A stretch of DNA of 64,000 bases. Origin: Epiperipatus broadwayi (Eukaryota > Onychophora > Udeonychophora > Euonychophora > Peripatidae). How positions within the stretch are numbered: position 1 is the stretch's first letter; each line of letters opens with the position of its first letter. The position numbers and the translations under genes were made by a program. Where the stretch lies: positions 2,852,001-2,916,000 of the forward strand of contig JAQFVV010006199.1 of NCBI GenBank assembly GCA_028023455.1. Direction: 5' to 3'. This document shows, piece by piece, positions 25,240 through 37,700 of this stretch. The notes beneath the pieces are model-generated. The model made no database searches. It saw only the letters and a list, made by a program, of their open reading frames with translations, and was not told the origin of the DNA.

Positions 25240-27145
25240 ATGACTATTACAATCACAGCAGTAAATATCAGAGGCTTAAACTCCAAAGAAAGAGTTGAAG
25301 CACTTCACAGATGGTTCATTAAACATCAACCAGATATCCTCTGTCTCTCCGAAACAAAACTACACATACAGTCTGGCCCACACATCATGAAACTAAACTC
25401 ACTGGGCTACTTTCACTACTCCATAGCCCAAACACCAGGATCCAGAGTGGCCATACTAATTAACAAATTATCTCCCATAACCTTCTTCAAAATACTATAC
25501 ATAGACAACCACTGTCTCATAGCCATCCTTCAGTACAACAATTGTACCATCAACTTATGCAACATATACATGACAAAGGCTCCTGACAACATCCGCAGAA
25601 TTATTCACACAATAAATGCGACACTTCGAACCAACCCATTTCCTTCCATCCTGATAGGAGACTTCAACCACTCCTATGAAACCTTCCAGTCTAATTACCT
25701 CCCATTGATCAATCGAAAGCTAATGAGTGCACGAAACCTGCTCCCTGAGACAGCATTTTCATTTTACACAAATAAATATAAGTCCCTCATCGACTTAACC
25801 TTTTTTTCACCAAACTTACTGCCTACCACGCAAGCCAGACTCTGGCCAGTGGTTTTTTCAGATCACCTATTACAAGAGATAAAACTCCAGTTTTCCTCAA
25901 GCTCCCCAGACCCAAACAACTACCAAAGAACAATAAGACTCATAACCAGGGAAACTACACCAGCCTGCCTGTTCTCAGAAGCCTACATACAATTCCATCA
26001 AACAAACATACTCTCCAGGCCAATCACAGAGGCATGGCCTCTATTCACAAAAACACTACAGAAACTAATAACCACCTACTCTTTCCGAAGACCAGGACCC
26101 TTGAAACTTTTAAACAGCTTAGACAACATTGCAGATACCCTCAAGCACCTAACACTGGAAGGACAAAACATAGAAACAATCTTACAACTAAAGACTAAAT
26201 ATAGGACCACCCAAAAGATTCTAGCAGAACACATAGCAACAAAAAGAGCCCGGAGCTACCTGGTACATCAACACTGCTGGACCAGAGGATACATCAGATG
26301 GGCCTTGGGATCAGGAAAGAATAGAAAAGGCCCAAGCGACATCACCATTGATGGTAAACAATACATTGGCCCTGCAATGCTAGGTAAACTCCAAGAACAT
26401 TTCAAAAAAAAGTTTCAAAACCACATCACACCCAGTGACAGAAGAACTTTCAAAATAAATCCAGACAACACTCATGACATTACCCATGCTACAATCCAAA
26501 AAAATTAAATGCGATGCCAGACAAAATACATCCTGGACTACATGGCATCCCGAAGTTCATTCTACTCCACCTGAGCAAATATACCATCCCAATCATCAAG
26601 AAAATGATTGATCTACTCAGCAGTGGAACTTGCCAACTTGAATTTCTATACCCGATCGCAATGGTGCCACTACTTAAAAAGAGTGATGCCGCAACTGAAC
26701 TGCAAAACCTAAGGCCTATCTCAATGATCCCACTCATGATCAAGATAATTGAGTCTATAATCAAAGACAAAATGCAAGACAATGTCCTCAAGCACATCTC
26801 AAAATACCAGTTTGCTAAGAAGGGTGCAGCCACATCAGATGCAATAAGCCGCTTCCGTCTAGTAATAGACCAAGTGCGCACAAAAAGAAGGTCCAAGCCA
26901 GTTGCCATTCAACTCGACATCGCAGGGGCATTCGACTCGGTATGCATTGATGTGCTAATTAAAACACTTGAACAATACCAAGTACCTCAACCTCTTCTAC
27001 AAATCATAGAGAACCTTTTAAACAACCGGGAAATTTTCCTCACGCTAGATGGACGCATAGCTCTTGGATTCAAACCAAGTTTATCCATCCCACGGGGATC
27101 CCCACTAAGCACGGCTGTTGTTCTAGCTCCACATAAACCCTCTCC
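25240..27145 (+). pseudogene. LINE ORF2: APE endonuclease and reverse transcriptase, frameshifted and truncated
   Basis: ATG 25240 is the likely start: it lies 16 nt after the ORF1 stop and the conserved domain begins at once. The APE endonuclease shows N9, ETK at 38-40, GDFN at 140-143, IDL at 184-186 and SDH at 207-209, so its metal and catalytic residues look intact. The frame ends at TAA 26506-26508. The match continues one frame over, and the switch falls in an A7 run at about 26498-26504. The RT then shows PGLHGIP, RPIS (from 26712), motif A as LDIAGAFDSV (about 26909-26940) and IPRGSPLS (about 27087-27110). The YxDD motif and C-terminus are beyond the gap. ORF2 would nick the target and prime reverse transcription. 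A sequencing error in the A-run cannot be excluded. Confidence 0.9.
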
Positions 27146-27645
27146 NNNNNNNNNNNNNNNNNNNNNNNNNNNNNNNNNNNNNNNNNNNNNNNNNNNNNNN
27201 NNNNNNNNNNNNNNNNNNNNNNNNNNNNNNNNNNNNNNNNNNNNNNNNNNNNNNNNNNNNNNNNNNNNNNNNNNNNNNNNNNNNNNNNNNNNNNNNNNNN
27301 NNNNNNNNNNNNNNNNNNNNNNNNNNNNNNNNNNNNNNNNNNNNNNNNNNNNNNNNNNNNNNNNNNNNNNNNNNNNNNNNNNNNNNNNNNNNNNNNNNNN
27401 NNNNNNNNNNNNNNNNNNNNNNNNNNNNNNNNNNNNNNNNNNNNNNNNNNNNNNNNNNNNNNNNNNNNNNNNNNNNNNNNNNNNNNNNNNNNNNNNNNNN
27501 NNNNNNNNNNNNNNNNNNNNNNNNNNNNNNNNNNNNNNNNNNNNNNNNNNNNNNNNNNNNNNNNNNNNNNNNNNNNNNNNNNNNNNNNNNNNNNNNNNNN
27601 NNNNNNNNNNNNNNNNNNNNNNNNNNNNNNNNNNNNNNNNNNNNN
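27146..27645. other. Assembly gap of exactly 500 N
   Basis: A run of 500 N. The round number suggests a placeholder, so the true length is unknown. A typical LINE would need well over 1 kb more to finish its RT and 3' UTR, and what follows the gap does not look like LINE. Confidence 0.99.
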
Positions 27646-29260
27646 TCTTGCAACTCATGCAAGAAATGATAAAACAAAGTCAAGACTGAGCAGAACAAAT
27701 GATGAAAGATGAAAGAGACCAAGCAGAAAGAGATGCAGAATTTATGGAAATGATGAAGGAATTTGGAAGAGAGATTGTTGAAATTAAAAGAATAGAATTA
27801 AATATTGATAAGATTAGTACTACTTTGGACATTCAAGCTGATGGTTTCAAAGGTATATCTGTTCCCAAGCAAAGTGAGACTATTGATGTAACAAAAGCTC
27901 ACCAGGAAAGAAAGCCTTATGAAGCCAAGTCAGCAGAAATGATCAATTTCATCCAAGAAATGAGAGAAGATCGAAGATACTGGAAAGAAAGGATGGCCAT
28001 AATCCAAAATAAAAAAATAAAAGCCATAGAAGATCTGAAAAAAGAAATAAGTCAGCTCAAAAGAAGCATGAAACCAGTAGTAAATGAAGAGACAGAAATC
28101 AAATTACCACAAGCCACAAGAGACCTAAAGTCAGACCAGGAACTAGACTACAATAAATGCAGAATCACCTGAAATACTCACCAACACAATTTTGAAAAAC
28201 ACAGTAATGGAAGACATGAACGTAGTGAATGAAATTGAAGATACTGCAGAGAAACAGAATGCTAACCAAATAGAAAACCTGATGAACCAAACAAGAGAAC
28301 TGAAAAGGTTTGAAGACAGTTCCACCTTCGGATCAAAGGATATTGGTGCTGAAACCAAAGATAAGACAGTTTTCATGGAAACACTTTTAAAAGACAGTGG
28401 AACAGAAGACACAGAACCACAACCAACTAAAGTAAGGTTGGAACCTCATGAGATTATGTTAGTGAATACAAATGCCAACTCTACTCAACAAAAATGTAAA
28501 GAATTAGATTTGACAGAGATTACTCATAGTCAAAGATTTACTCTAGCAGATTTAGCTAAGGATGAAGAAAGTACTGAGGAAATGGTGGTTTCAAATCTAC
28601 TGCAAGCCAGCCCATCTCAAAGTGATGATACCAGTTTAGCACCTTCAAATGGAGTGGCTGTATCGATCATGAAAAATGTGATCAATAGAACAATATATAC
28701 TGTTTTGGATAAATCTTCTGAAATTATAATTGATAACTCTGAGTGTTATTTTCATAATAATTACAAAGATGTTCTGTGGAAAAGTGATGATAAAAGATTA
28801 ATGAAGACATCAAAGTTAAAGTTTAGAAATGATGCTGAATGGCCTCCTGATATGAAAATGAAGAAAGTGGACAGATCTTTAGTTGTGTACAACACTGCCC
28901 ATTTTAATAAAACCCATAAATTATTTATTTATGAAATATGATCAGAACAAAATTGATGAGAGGCTGAACTCTGTAAACACAAATGATAAACTTTGTTTTA
29001 AAGCATGGACATATGCTAAAAAATAGTTTCATAAAAGATGAGAAAAACTTCTCAGCTCCCAAAGTGAATATGTTGTAATGGATGCCATTAGATCACAGAA
29101 AGTTAGAGAAATTCTTTTAAAGCAAGATACTTTTAATAATAAACAATATAATAATATACCAAAGCACAATATTGTGACTGCTTTTGATATTTTCGTAAGA
29201 TATCTAGAAAGACATACCTATAACCCTTATATACCTCCAGATCCAGGAAAATATTATTGA
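27646..29260 (+). pseudogene. Broken intronless reading frame for a coiled-coil, acidic protein; unrecognised
   Basis: A run of coding-like sequence in one orientation: one frame from the gap to 28172 (with an in-frame TGA at 27687), a second open from 28147 to 28941, and a third from about 28937 to 29260 with two internal stops. The overlaps imply one ancestral frame broken by two frameshifts and three stops. The N-terminal part (to about 28110) is rich in E, K, R, M and Q and predicted coiled coil by eye. The middle is acidic and polar. The C-terminal part is more globular (FDIFVRYLERHTYNPY). The 5' end is lost in the gap. I do not recognise the family. Lack of introns suggests a processed pseudogene or a domesticated or element gene. 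Confidence 0.6.
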
Positions 29261-29863
29261 AAAAAAAAAGAACTAAGAAGCAGCAGCCATGGATAAACAA
29301 ACATTGAAGACAATAGAAAATGAAAATGGACATTCTCATGTTTTGAATCCCTACACCAAATCTAAAGTAATAATAAGTTGCAACAAGGAAGAAATGAATG
29401 AAAGATTTTGTCATTTTTCAAATAACAGGCAGTTTTTTTTACTCATTTATTAACATTGTTTTTCTCACCAAAATGATAGTAGACTCCAACTAAGATATTT
29501 TTTTTTATTGATTTTTTTTGTCATTTTAAATGGGAAAGAATGAAGCAATCGATGTCTAATCATCATCAATGCTTCATGTTTCACCATCTAGACTAATCTC
29601 CTAGGGGTCCACAATTCAGACCTTGCTATAAATGTATGCTATTCACTCACACACTGTATGCTGAATCATTAGAGAAATTAGTAAAATTAATTTTTATTTA
29701 GTAAAGTAAAACAGTAGTGTGCGTGATGCGTATATATATGAATGAAGCAATAATGTTATTAATGTTTATTGCTGACAACTAAACATTTTCTTTATATAAT
29801 TGTATTTTTTTTTGTTATATCTATATGTATTTTGATTTAAAGTATTTAATTAAACTATTGGAA
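29261..29863. other. AT-rich spacer after the pseudogene
   Basis: This may include a former 3' UTR (an A10 run directly follows the last stop). No other feature is recognised. Confidence 0.4.
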
Positions 29864-30214
29864 TGTAACAACAAAGAAAAATGGGGAAGGCTTGAAATAC
29901 TGAAATTATCTTTATCTCTAGTCAGATCGTTGTCTATAATTAAAATTTATAAATCTTAATTAAAATCGAAAAACAAATCGTTTATCAGTTGTTGTCAAAT
30001 GATTTAAATTCAGCTTGTTGCCTTTAATTAGAATTGTCAATCGCAATTAATATCGAAAACAAATCGTTTATTAGTTGTTGCCGAATGATTTAAAATAGCT
30101 AAAAATGGTATTTCAAGCCTTATCTATTGAATATTTTGCTAATTAAATGTTGTTTTTAAAGGGATTACAGAGATAAGGTTGGTATATGAAATTGCATTCT
30201 GGGCGGTATTAAAA

Positions 30215-30226
30215 TGTTATAAAAGG
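30215..30226 (+). promoter_or_regulatory. TATA-box-like motif
   Basis: GTTATAAAAGGA stands in a locally GC-richer context, 3' of two diverged 45-bp repeats and 5' of a leader-like stretch. It is the best pol II core-promoter candidate I see in the window. No coding region follows within 1 kb. Confidence 0.3.
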
Positions 30227-30717
30227 AACCACAGAACAAAGGAAGTTTTTTAGTTACTTTCAGTTTTTAGTTGAGTTCAAGAGGAGTTTTTAGTGAGTTG
30301 AGTTTACTTACTTAAGAAGCCAACACAAGTTCTGCATGATGAAGCATGAGTAGTGGAGCTGTCCACCTCTCTTTTTCTCTCGGAGGACTGTCTACCAGCC
30401 GTCAAAATTCCATCTGACTGGCCATATGAGATGATGTAGAATTTCCAACCTGCCTGCCTGCCTGCCACTATGCTGATATATTAGATAAAAACATGTAATT
30501 TAGAGCTGCCTTAATACGAACATTCACGGATGATTTATAATTTCTAGCTAAATTAAGTCATAGATCAATTTATGATATTTTGCTGGTTTTGCTCGTAAAC
30601 TCTCTCTCTATAATCCTTTATTAATACTTATGTAATTCTAAATATATGTTGCTTTCATGCTTAAATTATGTTTATATAACTTTATGCAGCTCAATTAAGT
30701 GTATACTACTTATTTTG

Positions 30718-30721
<4 letters not shown>

Positions 30722-30755
<34 letters not shown>
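30722..30755. repeat. (AT)n microsatellite
   Basis: 17 uninterrupted AT units. Confidence 0.95.
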
Positions 30756-30759
<4 letters not shown>

Positions 30760-31073
30760 TTCTCTAATATGTCATTATCAATCAATCTCATGACTTTAAT
30801 TAAATTTATTAGTAAATTATATTCATTTGTTTATTTAAAATAGAAATCGTTTGCTAGGTTGGTTGTATACTTAAAAGTATTTTATCATGGATGCTTATTT
30901 TATTTTGTTGTTTAGTTGCCTTTATAAAAGATCGGGACACTTAAGATAAAATTCCACCTTCTCTTACCATTGCCTGGAGGGATAATTCTTTAGTTAATAT
31001 GTAAGTGGGAATCGAACTTAAATGTAAATTTTATTAGTTTAATGATATAGAATAGAGTTATTATTTTATTACA

Positions 31074-33556
31074 CTTTGGTAAATGACTCAGGATTGAAAA
31101 CAGATTATTGCACAAGAGGTTAGACAATTTCCAAGTTTTAAAATAATGTTATAAAATTATATTCATGTCCAATAATGTTGCTGGCATACCATCCACTTTA
31201 TTCTGATATTTTATCTTCTCCATTTCTCGATTGTTCAGTCACTGGGAACGTCTAAAGCTCCCATCCTATTTTTCAAAAATCATTCGTAATCAGGAACGCT
31301 ACTTCCTGTGGAATGTAAAGTTTATGAGGATTATGTGCTGTGGATGGCAGTACATAATGATCTGTGATCTCAAACTCAGTCTCTCCTTTGATATCACTTC
31401 ACCAGAATGCGCGGACATATCCAATCTAAGTTCGTTTCAAATATTCTTTTAAAATGATAAAATATCCACAATCACCATGAAGCTTTATTTCATTATTGTA
31501 TGCTAGTACCATTACTGTCTGCCTAACCTTTAGTAAGTCACAATGATATGTTAAAGATAATGATTCATCTCATAAAAATACATTTAGTTCATTGAGTTAA
31601 GATGCTTTCTTTTAAAAACCGTTATCGATTCCTATAGATGTAAATCTAATTTATATTAATGATTGCATAACTTACTCTCGTAAATAAAGCGCATTGTTTG
31701 TTTCTTATTTCTAAAAGACGTCTTTTCCAAACAATGCGAATAAAAGTATAAATAATGGTTCTCCTAAAAAATACATGATTGAAATCATATATTTTGCCCG
31801 GTATCAAATAAATCATTTACTGTTAAAACTGTCACGATCTTTTATATTTAATTTTGACATCCACAATGCTCTGTAACAAAAGTTTTCTTTAATTAGCTTA
31901 TTAACTCCGCATAAGTTATAAAACACTATAAAATTGTATCTGTAAAATTATATTTATTAAATGAGTGATAGAGGGGATTTTATACAACAAATTCCCAAGT
32001 CTTGTAGATAAACAATATTGTCCCAAGCGTGAAACTATTTGGTAAAATATACATACGTTTCTTTAATCTTTTGTAATATATATATATGCGTTTGTTTAAT
32101 ATTTAATAAATATATCTATTTCATGTAAATCCTGGTTTGTCGTTGAATTATTAGTTTCGAGTTAATATTGAATTATTAGTTTCGAGTTAATATTCCTGGG
32201 CTACTCCAATGTCGATCATCATCATCATTCTGATCTTATGCTCTACCGCTTTGCTTCTGGGCACAGATTTAAAATAATTTTACTGTGTCATCAGAATTGT
32301 TGTTCATTGGGTCAGAGATTTGAAGAATAGGCAAATAGATTAGAATTCAGGACTGCTCCAGACCTGTGTATCTCGAGCATGATTGGATTCGAGGTACTTT
32401 TGCTTAGGATTTGAATCTTGTTAAGTAAGCATACTATTTTGACCGGTACAATAGGGATTTATTAAGTCCTTCATGTAACATTTATTGATTGCTTATGTTT
32501 GCAATAGGTGAAAGAACTGCAGTAGAATGATTAGTGAAAATTTTAAATTACAGTTTTTTTAGTTGTTTATTTTTAATAATTGATTTAGTTCTAAAGTTAT
32601 TGATATTCTTTTTTATGTACCATACATTAAAATATTTAACTAGAGAAAAAACCAAATTATCTTTTATTTTGATATCTTTTATTTGTACAAAAGGATGTGG
32701 AATGTAGAGGAAATTCTCCCAAGCATACATTTATCATGAAGCTAAACAACTTCAGTCTCAGAAATCCCATGAATTTAAAGTCTATTATATCCTCAAATAT
32801 TTTATTGTTGATGTAAATTTATGTGATCTTAAAATATCTTAAAATTACAAATTCCATTCCACTTTATTCCATTCATATTCTTAATTCTGTTTTTAGAAAA
32901 AGCTTTACGGCATAGGGATTAATATTCACCTTTCTTATTTATGACCTAGATTCAAACCCAAACTAGCATATCAGGCATTTTTTGATAAATAAGTATAACT
33001 ATTATTAACTAGAGCATAAAAATTTTAGAGAAATTTTGGTTAATATGTACCACCTCATATTACTATTATAATGTGATACTGCTTTTATATATATTTTTAT
33101 GAGTGTGTGTGCATTTTTAAAAAAATATTTGTATTCTCAAAGATAAAATCATATAAATACCATGAGAAAACTCAAAATTATTAATTGAAATTGGAAAGTT
33201 TGTGATAATGACATTTTATTTATAGTTACATAGTGATTTATTTCCATAATCTAGTTGAATTGCTAAATATATATTTTTTAAAATATTTATATTTTTCCAA
33301 ATACATTCAATTGTTAATAATAATACTTTGAGATTAACACTATTTTCCTCCATAATGATTCTAGCTTTGCAAATATATTTGGAAGTATCAGTTTAAGTTT
33401 AGCAAACTTTATAATTTAAAAATGGGTGATTGTGTCCAAATTAATTTTTAAAAATATTTTATTGAATTAATAAAATTAAACTAAAACTTTTCTTACTTCA
33501 TAGAAACTTATTCACATATAAGATACAATTGAAAGATAATATTCCTAGATATTAAT
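31074..33556. other. AT-rich spacer, nothing recognised
   Basis: No credible gene. A direct duplication of TTGAATTATTAGTTTCGAGTTAATATT occurs in tandem at about 32142-32190. A decayed B-box-like segment near 32930-32960 (minus) may be an old SINE trace. Confidence 0.45.
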
Positions 33557-33661
33557 TGTAACAGTAGCTGGGTTCGAATACGGGGTCAATTGCCAGTATT
33601 GTTGCGAATTAAATAGGTCGATGCGGTAAAATTTACAAATAGTCATTCGAACCCTGTTACA
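33557..33661. repeat. 105-bp element with TGTAACAG...CTGTTACA inverted ends
   Basis: The ends are perfect 8-bp inverted repeats in TG...CA form. Just inside them GGGTTCGAAT (about 33570) faces ATTCGAACCC (about 33646). The paired GGTTCGAAT is a pol III B-box-like word on each strand. It may be a tiny solo LTR or a miniature inverted-repeat element. No target duplication is evident. Confidence 0.5.
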
Positions 33662-34700
33662 CAAGAGTATGAATGAGTACGTTAATCAATTAAAGGTATG
33701 AATGTATATATATTCGCTGTACATGTTAATATAATGGGTGAAAATTACTAATATATTTATATGTGAGAATGTAGAAAAGTGATTATATGTAGAGTTGCGT
33801 TATTTTTTTTATTCATTTGTGTTTTAATTAGATATTTCGTTATGAATATCATAAGATAGATTTTAAATGCCAGTGATAACACATGTTTCTTAAGCAAAAC
33901 CCATTAAACTTATAAGGCTGGAAAATAATCAATGGATTGGAAAGTTGTGCCGCAGGCGGTTTCAGTTAATGACTGTCCACCGGAATTCTTAGAACTGGTC
34001 AAGCGTATTTTTAGAACAATGAAAGAAAAAGCATTCTTCAGATCGGACCATCGGCATAGGAATAGAAAAGAAAAGTGAGGTTAAAGAGCACTAATGAATA
34101 GCACTATTTTTGTTCTCGGTGATTTAGTGGTGATTTTAAAATTACAAAAAAGTAGTGAAGTGATAGAGAGAAGCAGAGAAAGAAGTATAAACTGATTGAC
34201 CTAATTATTAATTAAGAAAATTTATTCATAATGTACTCCATGTAAATGTGGGAGTAAAAAAGAATTGTCTGGGTTCATCAGACCGCTCAATGGACAGCTA
34301 TTGTGAACTTTATTTATGGATTTGCCGTTTAGTCAACCAAGCGTAATGGCCATGGAACTCTAACAACCAGATCCTCTCACAATCAAGCCAAACTCATCTA
34401 CTTAAATTCTAATAGGGATTGTTTTGGTCAGAATATTTCAGAGCTTATCATCATCGTTTGGACCACCGACTTTTCATTAAAACCAACATCTTCTCTATTC
34501 TGTAAGCTTACAGATTATTAGCCTCAGCCATGTGAACATTCACTCTTAAGAGGTAACTTTGATCTTTCCTTAATCTGCCTTAAATGAACATTTAATAATG
34601 GCTAAAGAAACATGTGTTATTTCAATTTAAATCAAGTAAATTAATAATTTATTAAATTGTTTAAAAAAATACAACTCTGATATGTAATCACACTCTTTCA

Positions 34701-34702
<2 letters not shown>
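33662..34702. other. Spacer, somewhat higher complexity at 33900-34120
   Basis: 33900-34120 and 34260-34560 are less AT-rich than the surroundings and may be old repeats. I recognise no protein or RNA in them. Confidence 0.35.

Positions 34703-34741
<39 letters not shown>
34703..34741. repeat. (TA)n microsatellite
   Basis: About 19 uninterrupted TA units. Confidence 0.95.
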
Positions 34742-37700
34742 GTAGCAGAATGAATGAATTGTATGTTTAAGATAATATATGTGTGCACATGCTAATAAAT
34801 CTTAGAGTTAATTACAACATATATATTATTTACATTCTGGGTTTCTGTTGACTGATGGGCTATTGTAATAGGATTGGATTTAGATAGAAATTATATTTAG
34901 AGCTATAAGAGTAAAAATCAGTCATATATCACATGACCTAAAGAGATTGTATTACCAATAGGTAATATATAGAGAGCCTGCTACTAGCTCTAAACTAGCT
35001 TTGTTCTCCCGATAAACATTGTTTTCCCAGACCCTCGAGATTGAGCTGGTTCGGATAAAATACCCAAAGAATATCCATTGGAACTTTTTTTGCGCTTTCG
35101 AGATGTATAATTCTTATTAATGGATAAGATTGGCACTTGAGAGGGGCTTCGGCCTTTGCTCATAAATCGTGCTCGAAGCTTAGGATAATAACTGATACAC
35201 ACTAAATTCTTGAATAAGATTGTGGGTAGAATGTTAAAAATGGATGCCCAGTGTGTGGCATGATATTCAAATACCACATAGTTGTTAAATAATAAATAAT
35301 ATATTCAGATTTATTATTATCTTTAAATTATTTGCTTTTCTCTGCCACAACTAAAATAAGTAATTTCATTCAAGGATTATAATCTTATTCTGTTTTATTA
35401 TAAATGTCTTTTCTTCTTTCTTTTGTCATTATTATTAGTCAAAAATCTGCTCTACTATGAAATACATTATTTCTCAAAGGAACAAATACTCCTCAATTTT
35501 ATTGTCAATATGTGCTTTCAAAAAGAATAAAAAATTAATATAATATTGTATGATAAATTAAAGATGCATCATTATTTGTGTTTAATGTGAAATATATTTC
35601 ATGAAAGTTAAATGGCCATATATATGTTCTTGTACTAATGTTATATGGAAATTTGCTTAATGTTCATGTTAAAGTACTTTACAAGTAATTTGAATTTTTC
35701 TGTATTTAAATAAGTTGGAAAAATCTTCAATGTTTTCAGAATAGCATCTACAATGAGTATGTCATATTGAATGGTTGAAATGCCAAGAATGAAAGACTTT
35801 CATTTTTATTTTTATTTGGTAAAAGGATATATATATATATAGTTTTAAGTTTCAATATTTATGATACTGTATTATGCTATATATACTTTTTTATTTTTTG
35901 CATTGCTATTTCATATATTTTTATAAATTGTTATAAGTTGCATTTATTCAAAAGTTTTTAGAAAGTTTATATTTTATCATGTATTTTAAAAGCATTATAT
36001 TTAATCCTTTTTAAGAAGTTATTTATTTGAATGTATATGCTAATGATAAACATAATAGAAGCTGATGTATATTTTATTGCTTATTTTCATGCTATAATTT
36101 ATTTTAAGATATATTTGGCAATAATTATTTACATTAATGGCTTTACGCATCCATTTGTTGTTGTATTATTTTAGAGATTGTAGCATTTGTTCTCTCATGG
36201 TGTTTTTATAAAAATGTGCTTTGTCTCTCTCTTATAGCATGTTTTTTTCCATAAATTACATTATCCTTTTTCACATACTTAAACATAAAATGCTTTATTT
36301 AAGACAAATATTATTCTTATTGTACTTTTGATGGTTCATTCTCATTGTTTATATATCTAGAAATAAAGTCTATATATATATTATATATTTTTTATTTATA
36401 TATTATTATTTTATATATATATATCTGAAAAAAAACCTAGTTTTTTAATATATTGCCCTCAGATGCAGGTGCTTTTTCCTTGAGTTCATGCCATCATTTG
36501 CTTTTGCTTTGCCTTATTATCTCAAATGCAGAATTATTTACAATGTATTTTTGTATAAAACCAAGTGTAGTGTATTGTCATGACTTTATCCTGGCAATTG
36601 ATATATTTTGTAGTGCTGATGTATGTCACATTATTTTCAGTTGCACTTTTAATTAATCAGAATATAGGTTGTTATTGATTTGATGTGTAGATCTTGTTGC
36701 TGGGCTTTGCCATTACTTCAGAATATAAACCCAATAAGCATTTAATTTAGAAATTAAAGTTCTATATTTGACTTCAATAAATGATATACACCTCCTCAAC
36801 AATTATTTCACCACTAAATTGGTAAGTGATATTTGAAAGATACTAAATATATTAATAGGAAATAATATAATGGAATAGTATGCTGTAAAATTAAGAACAT
36901 ATTATAATGTTAATATTGTAGAGTTTCATTAATCAGTTAATAATGATTTTTATTTAGTATTTATTTTTTCATTCATTCATCTGTAAATTATACAATTATA
37001 ATTTTCTTTTATAGTAGATTGTATAATTGAGTATTTAAATGATTTACTCTGATAATATTGTAAGATATTAAAGTTTTTGTAAGTTAAGTTTTTTTATTGT
37101 GAAAAATAAATATAATTTTATTCTTAATTTTCTTCTTGAGTATTTATCATTATTTACATATATTATTCAGAAATCTAAATATTACAAAGTTTATTGTAAA
37201 TTTATTCTTAATTGGATGTATTGAGAGTATATGAACTTATCTTATTTGATGTGAAAGTCACTTTATTAAAATTGCATCTCAGATGTAAAGAAAGCATTTA
37301 AGAAATAGATGATTTTACTTACTCATTATTAAAGAATACTTTAATCGATTTCATTTGTTAAAAGATTACTATTTTTGTATTGAAATTATTTTATTTCATT
37401 CAGAAAATTGTTTTGATTCTTCATTATAAATTTAAATAATGGAATTGCTTAATTTAAATTCAAAAGTAGTTGTGTATGATGTATTAGTGATTAGTGTGGT
37501 ATCATATCCTGAGTGGCCATAAAATCTCTTATCCACTCATTATATCTGAATGCTTTCCTAGTAAGTTATTTTATTCTAAATTAAGAGTTTATCATGTTTA
37601 TTTTTAATAATTAAAATTTTTAATTATTATTGTAATTTGGGGAGACATTATCATAAGGGTAGGAGTATATATCACTACATTATTAGGATCTTATTCTTTG

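Larger units (their letters stand above)
22005..27145 (+). mobile_element. Two-ORF non-LTR retrotransposon (LINE), 3' part missing at gap
   Basis: A 5'-UTR-like segment from about 22005 leads to ORF1 (RNA-binding type with one zinc knuckle) and ORF2 (APE endonuclease plus reverse transcriptase), separated by 16 nt and in different frames. The base composition (CCA- and ACA-rich, much higher C on the plus strand) contrasts sharply with the flanks. The reading frames are broken by only a handful of small indels and one or two stops, so insertion was fairly recent. The RT is cut by the N gap before the catalytic YxDD motif, so the 3' end, tail and target duplication cannot be seen. The clade is uncertain: APE rules out the early restriction-enzyme-like clades, and a Jockey/I/R1-like group is one possibility. 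Confidence 0.88.
29864..31073 (+). mobile_element. Candidate LTR-like unit with tandem upstream repeats and TATA box
   Basis: It begins TGTAACAAC and ends TTATTACA, giving short inverted TG...CA ends. About 100 bp in lies a diverged 90-bp tandem repeat (29963-30007 and 30052-30096, sharing ACAAATCGTTTAT). It is followed by GTTATAAAAGG (about 30215), a good TATA box, and a GC-richer leader (30260-30480). This order (enhancer-like repeats, TATA, leader) resembles the U3-R-U5 order of a long terminal repeat. No second LTR, coding region or clean target duplication is seen, so it would be a solo LTR or a misread spacer. Alternatively the TATA and leader may be a SINE-like or gene promoter. Confidence 0.3.

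Noticed and set aside
26489-26908. 139-codon minus-strand frame under the LINE RT
   Set aside because: A shadow of ORF2. The RT motifs are on the plus strand.
30941-31018. Minus-strand GTTCGATTCCC as a tRNA gene or primer-binding site
   Set aside because: There is no matching acceptor or D arm and no CCA-complement at the expected distance. At most it is a SINE trace.
34990-35277. 95-codon basic frame on the minus strand as a gene
   Set aside because: The patch is GC-richer, but there is no recognisable domain, no neighbouring exon and no support beyond openness.
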